From NCBI RefSeq assembly GCF_014905175.1, contig NC_057792.1, forward strand, positions 18,420,963 through 18,484,962: 64,000 bases of DNA, in the 5' to 3' direction. Shown one piece after another: positions 1-12,750 of this stretch. Both the position numbers and the translations under genes were made by a program. The DNA is from Aphidius gifuensis (taxonomy: Eukaryota; Arthropoda; Insecta; Hymenoptera; Braconidae). Within the stretch, counting starts at the first letter, position 1. Each line of letters opens with the position of its first letter. The notes under the pieces were generated by a model. The model made no database searches, had not been told where the DNA came from, and was given only the letters and a program-made list of their open reading frames with translations.

Positions 1-310
1 ACAAAATAGTTTTAAACATAGATATATATATATAAAGGGTAGAGTAAACTTGAAATGACCTCGAAACTATCAAATGCAACAGACACCATTTATCCGGCAA
101 ACTGACCACTATAAACATGATCTTCTTCTCCTTTTTTTTTATGTTTTTCTTTCTTTTTTTTTTTTTTTGCTCTATGCAAAGAAGATTCAGATAACAAATG
201 ATAAATGATGACTGATAAAAAAATATCATCCATAGATGATAAGCTTTTAAGATAAAAATAAAAAAAAAAAAAATTGATAACTTTATGTATTTACTTTTTT
301 TATATTCCAG
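1..310 (+). other. Intron sequence of the TDG gene
   Basis: AT-rich DNA that ends in a pyrimidine tract and an AG acceptor at 309-310, immediately before the first visible TDG exon, which begins in phase 1. No other feature is seen. Confidence 0.7.
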
Positions 311-2176
311 GTAGTCATATATTACTTGAAAAAATAAGAAAATACAAGCCAAAAGTAGCAGTATTTAATGGTAAACTTATCTATGAAGTTTTTTCTGGTA
401 AAAAAGAATTTGGTTTTGGAAGACAACCTTGTTTAGTTGACGGAACAAATACAGTAAGTATTTTTATTTATTTAAATTAAATATTTTGGTAATTAATTTA
501 TTGTTTTATTTATAATTTTTATTTTTATTATTTTATAGTACATGTGGGTTATGCCATCAAGTAGTGCAAGATGTGCTCAACTACCACGAGCAGCTGACAA
601 AGTTCCTTATTATGCAGCTCTTAAAAAATTTCGTGATTATCTTAATGGAACAATACCACATTTGGATGAATCAGATATTGTATTTGCTGATTCAAAAATT
701 AAAAAAATTGTTGATGATAGTTTAGATGGTAAAGATCCAATATTTGCTGATGATATTGATGATGATGGTCGTATATCAGAATTAAATGATACATTGAAAT
801 TAGAAAATGGTCTTATACCAGGCAAGAAAAAACGTGGAAGACCAAAGAAAATTAAAAATCCAGATGAAATATTACAACCAGAACCTGAACGTCTTGATTC
901 AAATGGTGATGTGATAAAAAAACGTCGTGGTAGACCTAAAAAAATACACCAACAACAAAAACAACAAGAACGTGAAAAAGATACAAGAGAAAGAGATCAA
1001 TTGAATCAACAACTTCCCCTACAATTACAACAACAACAACATCATCAACAGCATCCACATCAACAACATTTACATCAACAACATCAACAACAACAACAGC
1101 AACATCAACAACAGCATCAACAACAACAACAATCACATCAGTTGTTGCCTCATTTAGATTATGGACAGGTTCCAAATTGTTTTTCACCTCCAATAATGTC
1201 ACCACCAAAACCTTTTGGCCATATGGCACCATATCCATCACAATCATTGAATGATGGTTTTTATTCACCAACTATGAATGATAGCCCTTATAATATGAGC
1301 TCAAAACAAAGTCCAGTACATTTACAACAACACTACAGTCAATCACCAAAATCAATGTCATTATCATTTACAAATTCTGATCTTTCATCTGAAATAAATA
1401 CAGTAATATCATCAGAAAATAATCTTGAAGCATCACCATTAACATCACCAAGTGTTGAACATCCTGATTTCGAACAACAACAATCACAAAATATTAATAA
1501 TACCAATAATAATACCAATCAAGAACATCGTCAATATAATTCTGTTAGTGGTGGTAGTAGTGGTGGTGGTGTTACAACAAATGGTGATACATTATCACAA
1601 CATCATGGTAGTTCACCTGATACACCAACACATTCAAGTGGTTATGGTAGCTATTTAACATTTCATGAACAACAAACATCTGATTCACATCAAAATCCTC
1701 AAAGTAATGATGAACATTCACATCATTCACATCAAACACCACCTCTTAGTCATCCTCATACACCAACAAATTCATCAATGTCACCACCTCATCATTTACC
1801 ACATGAACAATATGTTATGAAGAAAAATTCAAATCAAGATGTTGCATCAAAAAGTCTGAGTGATTTAGAATCATTAGTTGATCAAATACCAAATATAACT
1901 GATGTTGGTGGTGTTGGTGGTGGTAGTATTGTTGTTAATGGTGGTAATAGTAGTAATAGTGGTGTTGGTGGTGTTAGTAATCAAAGATTACATCCACATT
2001 CATCAATGTCAGATGATTCAATGGGAGAAAAAATTGATCATCATCAATCGTATCTTGGATTTAGTGGTTTAACAAATAACTACAGTCCACCACTTGGTTC
2101 ATATTCATATCCTGGTGATAATTATGGACTATATGGAAATAATCGTCAAGATTCACAACAACAACAACAGCATCAG

Positions 2177-2210
<34 letters not shown>

Positions 2211-2719
2211 AACAACAGCAACAACAACAGCAACAGCAACAGTTACTTCAACAGCAGCAGCAACAACAGCAACAACAACAACAACAACAACAACATAGTA
2301 AATCTTATACAGTAGAAAATCTTGCATCAAGTAATTATACACCAAGTATGAGTCAAGCTGGTAATAATTATTCAAATATAATGGCAGGACCACATTATCC
2401 AGTACCAACAATGGGTTCAGCAAATAGTTATTTATTTGGTGGTATTGAATCAAGTATTATGCAAAGAACTTATGGTATTGGAGGAATGGGAACAATGCAT
2501 CCATCATTAGGACATATGACAAATCCTTATCCTTATAATACAACATATTCTGGTTCATATGATTCTTATCCACCTCCACCACCATCTGGTATTCATGCAC
2601 CAAGTCCAAATTATCCTGGTAATTATTCAACAACAAGTACACTTGGTAATTCAACACCACCATCTTACCTTCAATCACATCACAGGCCGTCTGTTGATCT
2701 TCCCTATGATGGTATATGA
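311..2719 (+). CDS. Thd1: Thymine DNA glycosylase (TDG/Thd1), 3' part, two exons
   Basis: Exons 311-453 and 539-2719; the intron at 454-538 is phase 0. The 5' part of the gene lies before the window. The enzyme removes thymine or uracil from G mismatches, and 5-formyl/5-carboxylcytosine, in nuclear base-excision repair. The first exon carries the conserved block GSHILLEKIRKYKPKVAVFN; the second opens with the MPSSSAR active-site loop and ends the glycosylase fold near RDYLNG. After the catalytic core comes a C-terminal extension of about 680 residues, far longer than in human TDG (410 aa in total). The extension has two RGRPKK AT-hook cores (about residues 98-103 and 129-134 of the second exon), then His/Gln-rich and Ser/Pro-rich low complexity and two long polyGln tracts around 2155-2300. 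The family assignment is certain. The function of the tail is inferred: the AT-hooks suggest minor-groove DNA binding. Confidence 0.93.
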
Positions 2720-5700
2720 TAATTAACATAAACTATAATACTTTTTTTTTTTTTTTTTTCTTTTTCTCTTTTATTATTATTGTTTTTTCTTCTTCCTTTT
2801 TTTTTTTTCTATTAAATTTTTAAATGAATTTAACATTATTATATCGTCATAAGAACAAATATACAATTAGAAACAGATTAATTATTTGTGTGAGTGTTAT
2901 AACAGCAACAAGTATTATCTGTCGATAGAAAAAAATAAAAATTTTCTACATATTTTTACACTTATTAGATTTTTCTGTTTCTATTATATAAATATTATTA
3001 CTAGTTTATTATAAATAATTAAATCTTGATTTATATATTGTCATGTTTTTTTTTTTTCTTTTTTTTTTTTTTGATTATTCGTAATTAATAATTATGCATT
3101 GCATCTCCCAGGTAAAAAAAGAGTGTAAAAAATATAAATATTTTAAATTTATTGATTGTTTTTAATCAAAAAACAAATGAAGAAAAAAAAAAAAAATTCA
3201 TTTTACTTGGGTATGAACGATTTAGAATTAATTCTAGTCCACCTATATGTCAACGAATTTTTCGATTTCTATTGGTGTTCAAAAGTCTCGATATTATTTT
3301 CCATTTATATACATATATAATATATTTTTTTTGTTTATTTTTTTTTCTTTTGTGAAGACTTTTGATCGTTCATTGGAGACTGATAAGGCAACAACGATGT
3401 AAAAAAATAAAATTTAAAAAATAAATATTATATTATTTAGAACTGTCTATTGAGCTCATGTCAATTTCATCATTAAACTGTGTCCAGTATGTCCTACGTT
3501 AAAGCCAAAAAAAAAAGTAAATATATATTTTTCATTTTGTTTTTTTTTCACTATCAAAAAGTTATATAATAACGGTACAGAATCCTATTTTTTAATGCCA
3601 GTGAGGTGCTAAATAAGCGTGCAATTAAAATACTACCGTACATTTTGTTTTTTATTATTTTTTTCTTTTCTTTTTTCATCGATTCTATGTTGATGTTGTT
3701 GTTGTTGTTGTTCCTCTTCTTCTTGTTGATGTTGTTGTTGTTGTTGTTGTTGTTAATGTTATATTGTTATATTGTTATTCATTATCGAAAAAATAAAATA
3801 AAATTGTCATTTATCAACGTCATTAGTTAACCATCAATGCTCGATGGATTAAAAATAAAATAACAACTCGAAATTTCTTTATAACAAATCAAAAAAAAAA
3901 TCAATTTATTATTAAATCAACTATGTATATATGAGCATTGTTTACAGAATAATTTTTTTTCTTTTTTAAATATCTTTTTTCGTCTATTGAATAAGTTTTT
4001 TTTTTTTTTTTTTTTTTGTTTAAATTTTTTGACTATTAAAAAAATAGATAAATTAAATTTGGAATACTGGACACATTGAGGAGTTAATAATTAAAATAAT
4101 AAATGTTATAAAATTAATGACAGTGTTTTGTATATTTTTTACTATAATAAAATAACAACACATTTATTATGTCAGTCTCCAATAAAATATAACTTTGCGG
4201 TCGTTGTACATACAGTAGTGATATTGAAAAAAATATAAAAAAATTATATTAAAAACAAAAAAATAAAGTAATTAATAAATTTAAAATAAAAAGAAACGAA
4301 TTTAATAAAGTTTCAATGGCCGAAACTTGATGTTATTGAATAAACGTCTCAATTAGTTAATGCAAATATAAAAATATATTAAAAATAATATATTTATATT
4401 TGTGTACTATAAAAATAAAATAAAAAAACTAAAAAAAAAAATAAACAAAAAAACATAAAAATAACAAAATAACAAAAAAAAAAAATAAATAAAATTAATT
4501 TAATTAAAATTATAAACTAGTGCGATTATTGCAAACTTAATAAATTGAAAAAAAAAAAAAAAACAAAATAAAATAATTTAAATGTACAATTCACCTTTTT
4601 AAATCTTTAATATAAAATATCATTATTTTTCATAATTTCCATCCATTTTATTATTTATCATTTGAATTTTCATCGAATTATTATCGAATAATTAATCAGC
4701 ATTTTATTTATCATCATCATCATGTTAATTTAAATCACAAAAATAGATTTATCAATTTTTTCTGTCAATGAAAAAATTCATCATTAACGTATTTATTAAA
4801 ATCATGTTACGTTTTTCATGCCATAATATTCTATTATGTTTTTACAGGTTTGTTATAAAATAATTGATGGCACATGCATAGAAAATACTAATTATTAATT
4901 ATTAAAATTCTCATCATATGTATGAAGAGTTTTAACAAAAAAAAAATATATATATATATTAACAAAAAAATTAATTTTAAAACAATGTAAAATTTTCAAA
5001 TATTGCTGTAAAAAAATTATAAATTAATTTAATCGAACACAAGTATTGTCAAGTAAAAAAATGAAAAAAAAAAAAAAAAAAGCAAAAAACAAAAAGATCT
5101 ATAAAGAAAATAGATGAAGTTTTTGTTTTTCGATTGACTATTGTGATAAATCAAGATCATCATCATCATCACGAGAGATAAAAAAATAAATTAATAAAAA
5201 AAAAATATTAAGTAAGTTTTAAAATATAAATACAAGTGGACGTTTTAAAGTGATGAACAGGGTATAGATGAAATTGATAATTATTATAATGATGTCTATA
5301 AATATTAACATAAGTATTATAGATGTTTCTTTTAAATACCATCGGCCTCAAGATTGTAAATCAATGAAAATTCTATCCATTGATGTTTCTCAATTATTTT
5401 CAATTAATTAATTTTTCAACCGATGAAATGTAGCAAGTGGAAAATAAAAAATATATATATAAATAATTGCAGGATACTCATCAACGCAAAATAAAAAAAA
5501 TTGTTATTAAGTGTGTTTTGAATATTAATTGATTGATTAATTTTTCATAAATAAATACACTTATATATATTATTGTATTTGAATGTGAGAATGTAGAAAG
5601 AGAGTTAACAATTGTTTATTGATTTATCGGCTGATAGTAAGTAAGTACATTAATTGATTAAAAAAACAGGTCGATAATCACTAACAATCAACCATCCCCC

Positions 5701-6939
5701 TTTGTAAATTATATATATTATTAATAATAATATTATTATTATATATTTAAAAAATAAAAAACAAACAAATATTAATAATTAATACTTAGCTATACAGTAA
5801 TAATAATAATTATATAGAAAAATATAAATAAATAAATAAAAACACACAAATGTGGAGTGAAATAATAATTGGCTTTTTTTATTTTTTATTTTTTGTTATA
5901 ATGCATTTTTTTTAACAAGATTGTAGAAAATTTATTGAGCCTAATTTAATTGATTATTTTGAGGCTAATATTTTTAAATTTTTCAATAGAATAATAATTA
6001 ATTAATATAAGAAAAATGAATATATTGGAAAAATAAAAAAATTAATAATAATTTTTTGAAGTTTTAAATAAAAATTTTTATGTAATTTTCAGTACTTAAA
6101 AATTAATTGATATATGTTTTTTTTTTTCTTGTAGAATCATTCGAAGAATATTGTTTGTAAATTGTTTTTTTTTTTTAAATAAATTATCTCATTCCAATTT
6201 CTCGTAGAAATATAAAATAAAAAATTACTAATATTTGCTCGAATGTCTGTTATTCTGCAACGTATTTTTTTATATAAATAAAAAATTAATATAATGATTA
6301 AAATAAAATAAGACAATTATCATTGAACCTCATGTCCATTGAGGTAAATTTTTAACGTCAAATTTTAAACGTGTACAATTAATATTTGGTATATTAAAAA
6401 AAAATATAAAAATAAATGATAAACGTGTAAATGATTAAAATATGATTTAGTGAACGTATGACTTATGAGCTATGAGAGATACCGGTGGATAATAATAACT
6501 AAAAAGTGTGAAAATTATTGTCTGTTTAAATGAAATATATTTAAAGTAGTAAATGATTTTTATGCTAAACGTACAACTGTATGTTTATTGGTACAAAGAT
6601 ATTAAAAAAAAAAAACATTAAAATACGTAAATTCCCAATTTTGTTTATACAAAAAAAAAATCCTATATATATTTGTTTCCTCATTTCTTTTTTTTGATAT
6701 GATGTTTTTTATTTTCTTTCACAGTGGAAATAAAACTCCGGCGTTTTTATGTTTTTGAGTTATCGTTGATAAATTTTATATATGTATCATGGAGGTATAC
6801 AGTAGACCTTCATAGTTTTCTCTCAGAAAAACTAAGATGCCTGACCATTTTCACAACTGCACTGGTCAAAAACATATGTTTTTTTGTTCATTAAATAATT
6901 GAAAAAATCTAACAATTAAACTCCAAAACAAAATTTATT
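2720..6939. other. TDG 3' UTR and gene-free AT-rich DNA
   Basis: The sequence after the TDG stop is dominated by A/T homopolymers and short (TTG)n-like and (CAT)n-like stretches. Many AATAAA hexamers are present, so the polyadenylation site cannot be chosen by eye. No reading frame here has the composition or homology of a gene. Confidence 0.5.
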
Positions 6940-6944
6940 ACAAT

Positions 6945-7640
6945 ATATAAAATAAATTACAATAATAATTATAAATAATTACAATATAAAACATTTTATA
7001 TTTTTTATAATTTCTAATATATAAATATTTTTATTTTATTTCTTTGCATTTAAATGTTTTTGTTATGAATGATGATTGCTTTATCATCAAGTACTACGAT
7101 TGCAGAGATCATACTGATAGCTAACAGAAAAAAACAACATATTTGAACTAAACGGCTGAGTTTTAATAGTAAAAACAAAAAAAAAAAAAAAAAAAAAAAC
7201 TCAAAGCCTAGCTGATAATTATACAACCGGAATTAGGTATCTACAGCAAATTTTACATATTGTTTACATACACTCAGCTGACTGTCAGATTGACATACTG
7301 ACATGTGAGACATACGAACCAAATTATTTTCCCTGTTGCTTGAAAAATTGTTAATTACAATAATAATTATATTAATATTGTCATTATAAAATACCATATA
7401 TACTTTTGATAATTTTTAATATAAATATATTTTTATTTTTGTTGCGTTTAAATGTTTTTTTGTTGTAAACGATGATCGCTAAATAAGCATGATCCTTGGT
7501 AACTCCAGACACTTATTGAAGCTTGTTTTTGTATGATTCTTGTACCATTGCAAGTAATACAACCATAGAGAAGAATTCGATGACTATAAAAAAAAAAAAA
7601 TATTATTGAACTTAACCGCTGAAAATTACTAGTATAAAAG
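6945..7640. repeat. Diverged tandem duplication, copies about 6945-7165 and 7345-7640
   Basis: Both copies share, in the same order, an AT-rich lead-in with ATTACAATAATAATTAT, a TTTAAATGTTTTTTTGTT-type block followed by GATGAT(T/C)GCT, and a segment resembling GAACT(T)AA(A)C(G)GCTGA. The second copy overlaps the 3' end of the minus-strand candidate gene at 7657-8509, so the first looks like a decayed copy of that gene's terminal region. Confidence 0.45.
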
Positions 7641-7656
7641 ATAAAATTTAACAGGA

Positions 7657-8509
7657 TTAGTTCACCATACAGAGAGAAAAGACGCAACACCATCTCAACC
7701 AAAATTGTGACATCACATGAGACTTGATACTGTCTTCAGCAACACTAACCGCCCAAAAAAAAATGAAGACCATCTCGGCCATACGGGCAAAAAAATAAAT
7801 TAGTATGTCATCACCCGATTTCTATAATTGAAGAAAACAAAATTATTAGTTAAAAAACATAAATAATGAAAATCAAGTTATCATAATTTTGTTTTTTTAT
7901 CGACTAACCTTAAGCACACTAATAAAACCTAATAAATGCATAAGGACGAGCAGGCTTATCGGAATAGCTTCAACTGCGGTAGGCACATCTGTGAAAGTCA
8001 TCATTTCTGCGTAATTAGGGAATTTTGCGGAGTGAAATCTTTCGTTCGGGTATATCAACACACCATATTGACGACCAATTACTTGTACCGTTAATGGTAA
8101 CAATAAAGTTGAAATCTAAATATCAAAAAGATTCATTTTTTAGTATGATATTGTTGCTATTGACTGTCAAAGTGTCAATTCACGTTTAAATTTGGTCAAA
8201 AGAATATTATACATGCATAGAGTGAAACTGGTTTCAATCTATTTTATATATACTCACAATACCATGCAGTGAGACACATTTAGCAAGTCTATAAAGATTG
8301 AAGCAGCACAAAGTATTCGGACGTGTTATTGGTTCCATCTACAAAAACATTTATAAAATCATGAACAGCTGATTGATGAATGCAAGATTTCATATATTTT
8401 TTTGATTTTACGTGTAAATAATCAAAGCTTTTTAATGAAGGTATAATGAAGATAATTCAAGTTTAAATTGTTTTTTTTAACTAACCTCTTTATATGTCAT
8501 TGGTATCAT
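7657..8509 (-). CDS. Candidate four-exon small membrane protein, unrecognised
   Basis: Four minus-strand segments join with matching phases and acceptable splice sites: 8509-8486, 8338-8258, 8115-7909 and 7821-7657. They give about 158 residues. The start is the ATG at 8509; the first exon is open further upstream, so the true start may differ. The third exon contains the block LLLPLTVQVIGRQYGVLIYP and then a hydrophobic stretch ending GFISVLK. The fourth has a hydrophobic segment around MVFIFFWAVSVAE. About three membrane segments are visible. An alternative donor inside exon 4 could splice to a short terminal exon near 7580. I do not recognise the family; an insect chemoreceptor fragment is possible but unproven. 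Codon use is less AT-biased than the surrounding DNA, which supports real coding. Confidence 0.35.
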
Positions 8510-10480
8510 CGTGCTAATATCAAATTTTTTCCACGCCCTGATGTCACGGGAAAATATAGCTTTTTTGTAATTATAAAATTCAAAGATTGTCAATTATACA
8601 AGTGGAATAATTTAAATTTTATAATTTATTAAAAATGATGAAACTATGGTTAATTTTAAATGCATCCAACTGACAGCTGACTTTGACTTTTCGATTGACG
8701 AATGCAGACGAATGACGTTTGATCAAGGCGAGACGCATCACGACCATAGATAATAGATATCTATCTATATGTGTATGAAACTCAGGAACGCTCTCTATGG
8801 CATTGAAACTGTCTACCATACCAGCACTCCAACTCTGAGGGCAACACAGAGGGCAACTTTAAAGTTTACATTTTGCGGCCGATGAGGGCGTTCAAAAATG
8901 TCATTATGGCAATTCTATGTTAAATTTATTTCATGACAAGAGAGTCAACATCGTTTTAAATACATGGTATAAATATGTAATAACGATGGCCATAAGTAAT
9001 GATACGCGATCTCGTTGAGTTATTGGAGTAAAACGATTGAAAAATGTTCTATCATTCAATATGACAAATGGAATTGACATTTCACGAATTAAATTATTTT
9101 TCCCTATATTATTGATTCTACGCATTGTCTTATCATCTTTTTTGTCATATATTAAATTAGCTGCCCTAATAATAGCAATAATAGCTCCAATATTCATTAT
9201 GTGTGTTCGATGAATAATCAATTATTTAATTTAATAAATTGTTTTGATATTTACAATGGGATTATACAAAAAACTACTACTAATAGAAGAAATTAATGAA
9301 TTAAAAATGCGTATTGTGTCGTAGAAAAAGATTTGAATTTCGTATAATCATATAAATTATAATTACTATTTTTATTAATAATCATTATTAATCTAATTCT
9401 GGCATGCATCTTTTTTTAATTGATCTAAAAAAATGTTTTAAAATAATTTCAAAGAAACTTCCTTTTAATAAATAATAGCTATTAATATACGGGAATAAAA
9501 AATAGCGTTATTAATATACGGGCCCTTCGTGGCATAAATATTGGTTCGGTAATGTGACTGGGAATCAACCTTAAACAATAACTGATAAAAATTTTGTTTA
9601 TTAGAAACGTAAAAGTTAAATTGATTTTATTATTTATTTAATTATATTTGATTTTATAAAATTGATTCAAATTTAATTTAGATATTGTCCAAACAAAAGT
9701 TGTCGCAAGAGTGAACTAGCTCCTTAAAATTATTAAAATAATAATTCCCAAAAATTATAAAATAAAGAAGGGATGATTAAAAGTGGGAACATCTTGGACC
9801 AATTATATTTTACCTGTCCCACGACAGTCAGCATTTAATATTTTACTTAGAGAATTATTTGTAACAATTGTGACTTTGAACTACGGCTTGAGAAAATAAA
9901 AATTGAAATAAAAAATAATATAAAAAAAAAGGTATAAAAAATATTTAAAAATGTAAATGTTGTTAAAAATGAAAGTTAATTATTAAAAATAAAAAGAAAA
10001 AAATTCATGAGTTGCTCGATATTATACATGTCCCTTGAATTTACCAAAAATTATTTATTAATTAATTATTTTTAATATAAAAATACCAGTACGTAACAAT
10101 ATATATATATATGTACAAATGAATATTTTTTATTATATAAATAAATATATAAATAAATTCTAGACATATCTGCACTTTATGACGATAAATTAATGATCCA
10201 TTTGGACAAGTTATATTTCAATAAAGTAGCTTTCATTTTTTTTTGATTGGGATATTTTTAAAAGAGCGAAATAAAATAGAAAGCTGAATCAGGAAGTGTA
10301 CAGTGAGAAAAAAATATTAAAGAAAATAAAAAGGAAATAGCGTAATGAAATATTAATAATTAAATTGAGTTGCGTTTTGTATCGACCTATGGATTTTTGT
10401 ATGGACAATGAGAATATAGGTGGGTTCAAGTGGTCTGCATAGATGTATAAATATATGAAGTATAAAATGCTGATGAGGAT
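8510..10480. other. Intergenic DNA, one uncertain small minus-strand ORF
   Basis: Mostly AT-rich without genes. A minus-strand frame at 8931-9221 (88 codons from the second Met) ends in a hydrophobic segment, LLMAIVITYLYHVF, and could be a small membrane protein, but no family is recognised. A near-repeat of GCTATTAATATACGGG and GCGTTATTAATATACGGG occurs at about 9476-9523. Confidence 0.35.
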
Positions 10481-10481
10481 T

Positions 10482-11500
10482 GTTTTTTTTGCCCCGCCCA
10501 CTGCCTATTTTTCATAAGTCTGCTCGCGACCCTCAGTGCTGCTCAGTGCTGCTATCCTCACTATTAGATGTTGCGGAGGCTTATCTAACAGTGCTCCCAG
10601 AGCACAAATAGAGGTCGACTTACTAGCCCCTGTAATGCCTCTCAGCGCTAAACCTGTTCCAGAAGACCCCTGGCTCCTACCTGCCCGGTTCTCTTTCACC
10701 AAACAATAGCCCCATGCACCACCGCAGGTATGACTACCGCTTGGTACATCCAGGCCATGATGCTTGGGATGATACCCCAGTTTCTACCGCAGATTCTTCT
10801 GAGTTTGAGGGTACAATCTCCTTGCCATAGAATTTTGGATTTTTTCACCCAGCTTTCTTTTACCCGTGAAGACTACCAGTTCCGTCTTGTCCGGATTGAC
10901 AAGTAGTCCTGTGCCTTCACCCCACCTTTTCTTTATACCTAGTGCAGTTCGAGATCTGCTACAGGCGGTATTCGCATCTTCTGCCTGTATTACGATAGCT
11001 ATATCGTCTGCATATCCCTGAGCGTAGAATCCCTGGTGATTCAGAGCTACTAAGAGGTCATCCACCACCAGACACCATATCAGCGGGGATAGCACTCCTC
11101 CCTGCGGGCATCCTCGGTTGACGATGGCCCCCAACGTCTCCCTACCTCTTTCCACACAAATCCGTCGGTCAGAAAGCATGTTTCTGATCCACCTTTTCAA
11201 AGTTGAGTCAATCCCAAGTCTTTCTGCCCCCCTATCTATGGCCTCTAGTGAGGTCTTGTTAAAAGCCCCCTCTATGTCCATGAAAATACCCACCCCCAAT
11301 TCTCGTCTGTCTTTTGCACCCTCCAACTTGCTAACAAGCTTATGGAGTGCCGTATCTACAGACTTCCCTGGCTGGTAGGCGGATTGTAGCCCATGCAGCG
11401 AGCCACTAACTCGAATCGCGTCCCTTACATAACCTGTCCACAAGTCGCTCCAGCGCCTTGAGCATGTAAGAGGCAAGACTGATCGGTTGGTCTTTGAGAC
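10482..11500 (-). mobile_element. Non-LTR retrotransposon fragment (R1/LOA/Jockey-like reverse transcriptase), degenerate
   Basis: The minus strand encodes the central and C-terminal part of a LINE reverse transcriptase. Motifs in order are SAYQPGKSVDTALHKLV, FMDIEGAF, GCPQGGVLSPLIW, the catalytic YADD and a LLVNPDKTELVVF block. Further 3' are a WMYQAVVIPAVVHGAIVW segment and RGITGASKSTSICALGALL, both typical of the region after the RT in the R1/LOA/Jockey group. At least two frameshifts break it, near 11430 and near 10790-10700. No endonuclease domain or RNase H is visible, so the copy is truncated at its 5' end. A run of A on the minus strand (10482-10490) may be the remains of the tail. 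GC content is about 50%, in sharp contrast with its flanks. Confidence 0.85.
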
Positions 11501-11507
11501 TTGAAAT

Positions 11508-11822
11508 TGAATTTTAATAGTGTTAGAGAAATCATTTTTTTGAAGTTAGATAAAAGGCCGATTATATAAAAATAATCACGGGAAAAGGTTAAGAAATAAA
11601 TAAAAATTATGTAGGATTTTTTTTTTAAAAGTTTCTACGCGATCGGTAAGGGGTAAATTGGGGTAGGTCAGGACTTAAACTTGGTTAAAATTCAATTTCA
11701 ATCGAATTCAGTATAATCGGCTCTATCTAATTTGAAAAAAATAATTTAATATTTCCTTTAAATTCTCCGGGAAAACGAGTTTAAGTCCAAACCTACCCCA
11801 ATCTACCCTTTACCGATCGTTG
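11508..11822. repeat. Nested inverted-repeat element with 40-bp terminal arms
   Basis: Arms 11641-11680 and 11779-11818 are inverted copies matching at 36 of 40 positions. Each is bounded by GATCG and contains GGTAGGTCAGGAC or its counterpart. Inner segments TTAAAATTCAATTTCA (about 11688) and ATAATCGGC..TATCTAA (about 11712) also occur inverted at 11508-11566, outside the left arm. This looks like a MITE-type palindromic element joined to part of a second, inverted copy. It directly abuts the retrotransposon fragment. No transposase is present and no clear target-site duplication was found. Confidence 0.65.
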
Positions 11823-11894
11823 TTCCAAAAACCGGTCTAAATCTGTAAGAATCTGATATTTTTCTCCACTCATTTCTCCACATGAGTCAATTTG

Positions 11895-11976
11895 GAAGAA
11901 ATTCGGATTAATCGCGGAGAAATTCGGAGTATATGCGGAGAAATTCGGAGTAATCGCGGAGAAATTCAGGAGAAAT
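11895..11976 (+). repeat. 21-bp minisatellite, about four units
   Basis: Tandem units start at 11895, 11914, 11935 and 11956 with the consensus GCGGAGAAATTCGGAGTAATC. The first and last units have diverged. The sequence just upstream (11863-11886) contains inverted CTCCA/TTTCTCC motifs, so the array can also fold back. Confidence 0.8.
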
Positions 11977-12750
11977 ATTTTCACCAGGGTTGATCTGGAT
12001 AAAAATTTATTAATTTAATAAAAATAATTTCAAATTATTTTCATTTTTTACATAATGAGTTTTATCGATTGCCATTAATTAGTTAAGAAAAAAAAATCGA
12101 TATATCGAAATTTTAAAAAATATTATAACTCGAAAAATATTTGAAATATCGAAATTTTGTTAAAGTCATTTTTTTCTCCTTGACAACCTCTTTCGATTGC
12201 CATTATTTATTTTCAGAATTAATCGTTATTATAATAACTTAATAATACATTACTCATAAATAGCCGTTTTTTCGATATTTCGACTCCATTTTTAACCACT
12301 TTTGCGCACTCGTAGGAATTTTTTCCGTATTTTTCCCGTAATCCTGAGAAAATTTCCTTCAAGAAGCCGACAAAAAAACATGTTGTCTCGGATATCGGAA
12401 TCTTGCCTTGCTGCTAACTTCAGCTCCATAAATTTCGTGTCGGTTGACTAAGGAGTATGAAGACAGCTCCATTACAAAACCTACACATACTCGTCCTTGT
12501 GCCAGCGATCAGTCGATTACTCGTGACAATTTTGTCCATCTGATAATAATTATCTTAACTTTATAACCTATTAAAGGATTATTTATTATATATATTGCTT
12601 TATGCCTTTTATATATAAATATATATTAAGATCATAGAACTGGAGCAAACAGTTAATTTTAAAAAAAGTGTAGTATCAGCTGATAACTAGTTATAAGACT
12701 TATAAAGTCAAAAAAAACAAAAAAATCACGGCCTTGAAGCACGTGGCAAA
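11977..12750. other. Gene-free DNA and promoter side of the 12751 gene
   Basis: AT-rich to about 12300, then a moderately GC-richer stretch (12360-12540) that could hold upstream control sequence or a 5' exon of the gene starting at 12751. No coding frame is recognised. Confidence 0.4.

Noticed and set aside
2061..2453. Antisense valine-rich frame opposite the TDG polyGln tract
   Set aside because: It is the shadow of CAA/CAG repeats read on the other strand; similar shadows occur opposite CNOT2 and ZNF598.
8619..8819. Minus-strand 66-codon frame upstream of the 7657-8509 candidate
   Set aside because: No splice connection keeps it in phase with the candidate gene, and it has no family resemblance.
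11895..11976. CRISPR-like array
   Set aside because: Units are contiguous with no spacers, and this is eukaryotic nuclear DNA; it is a minisatellite.
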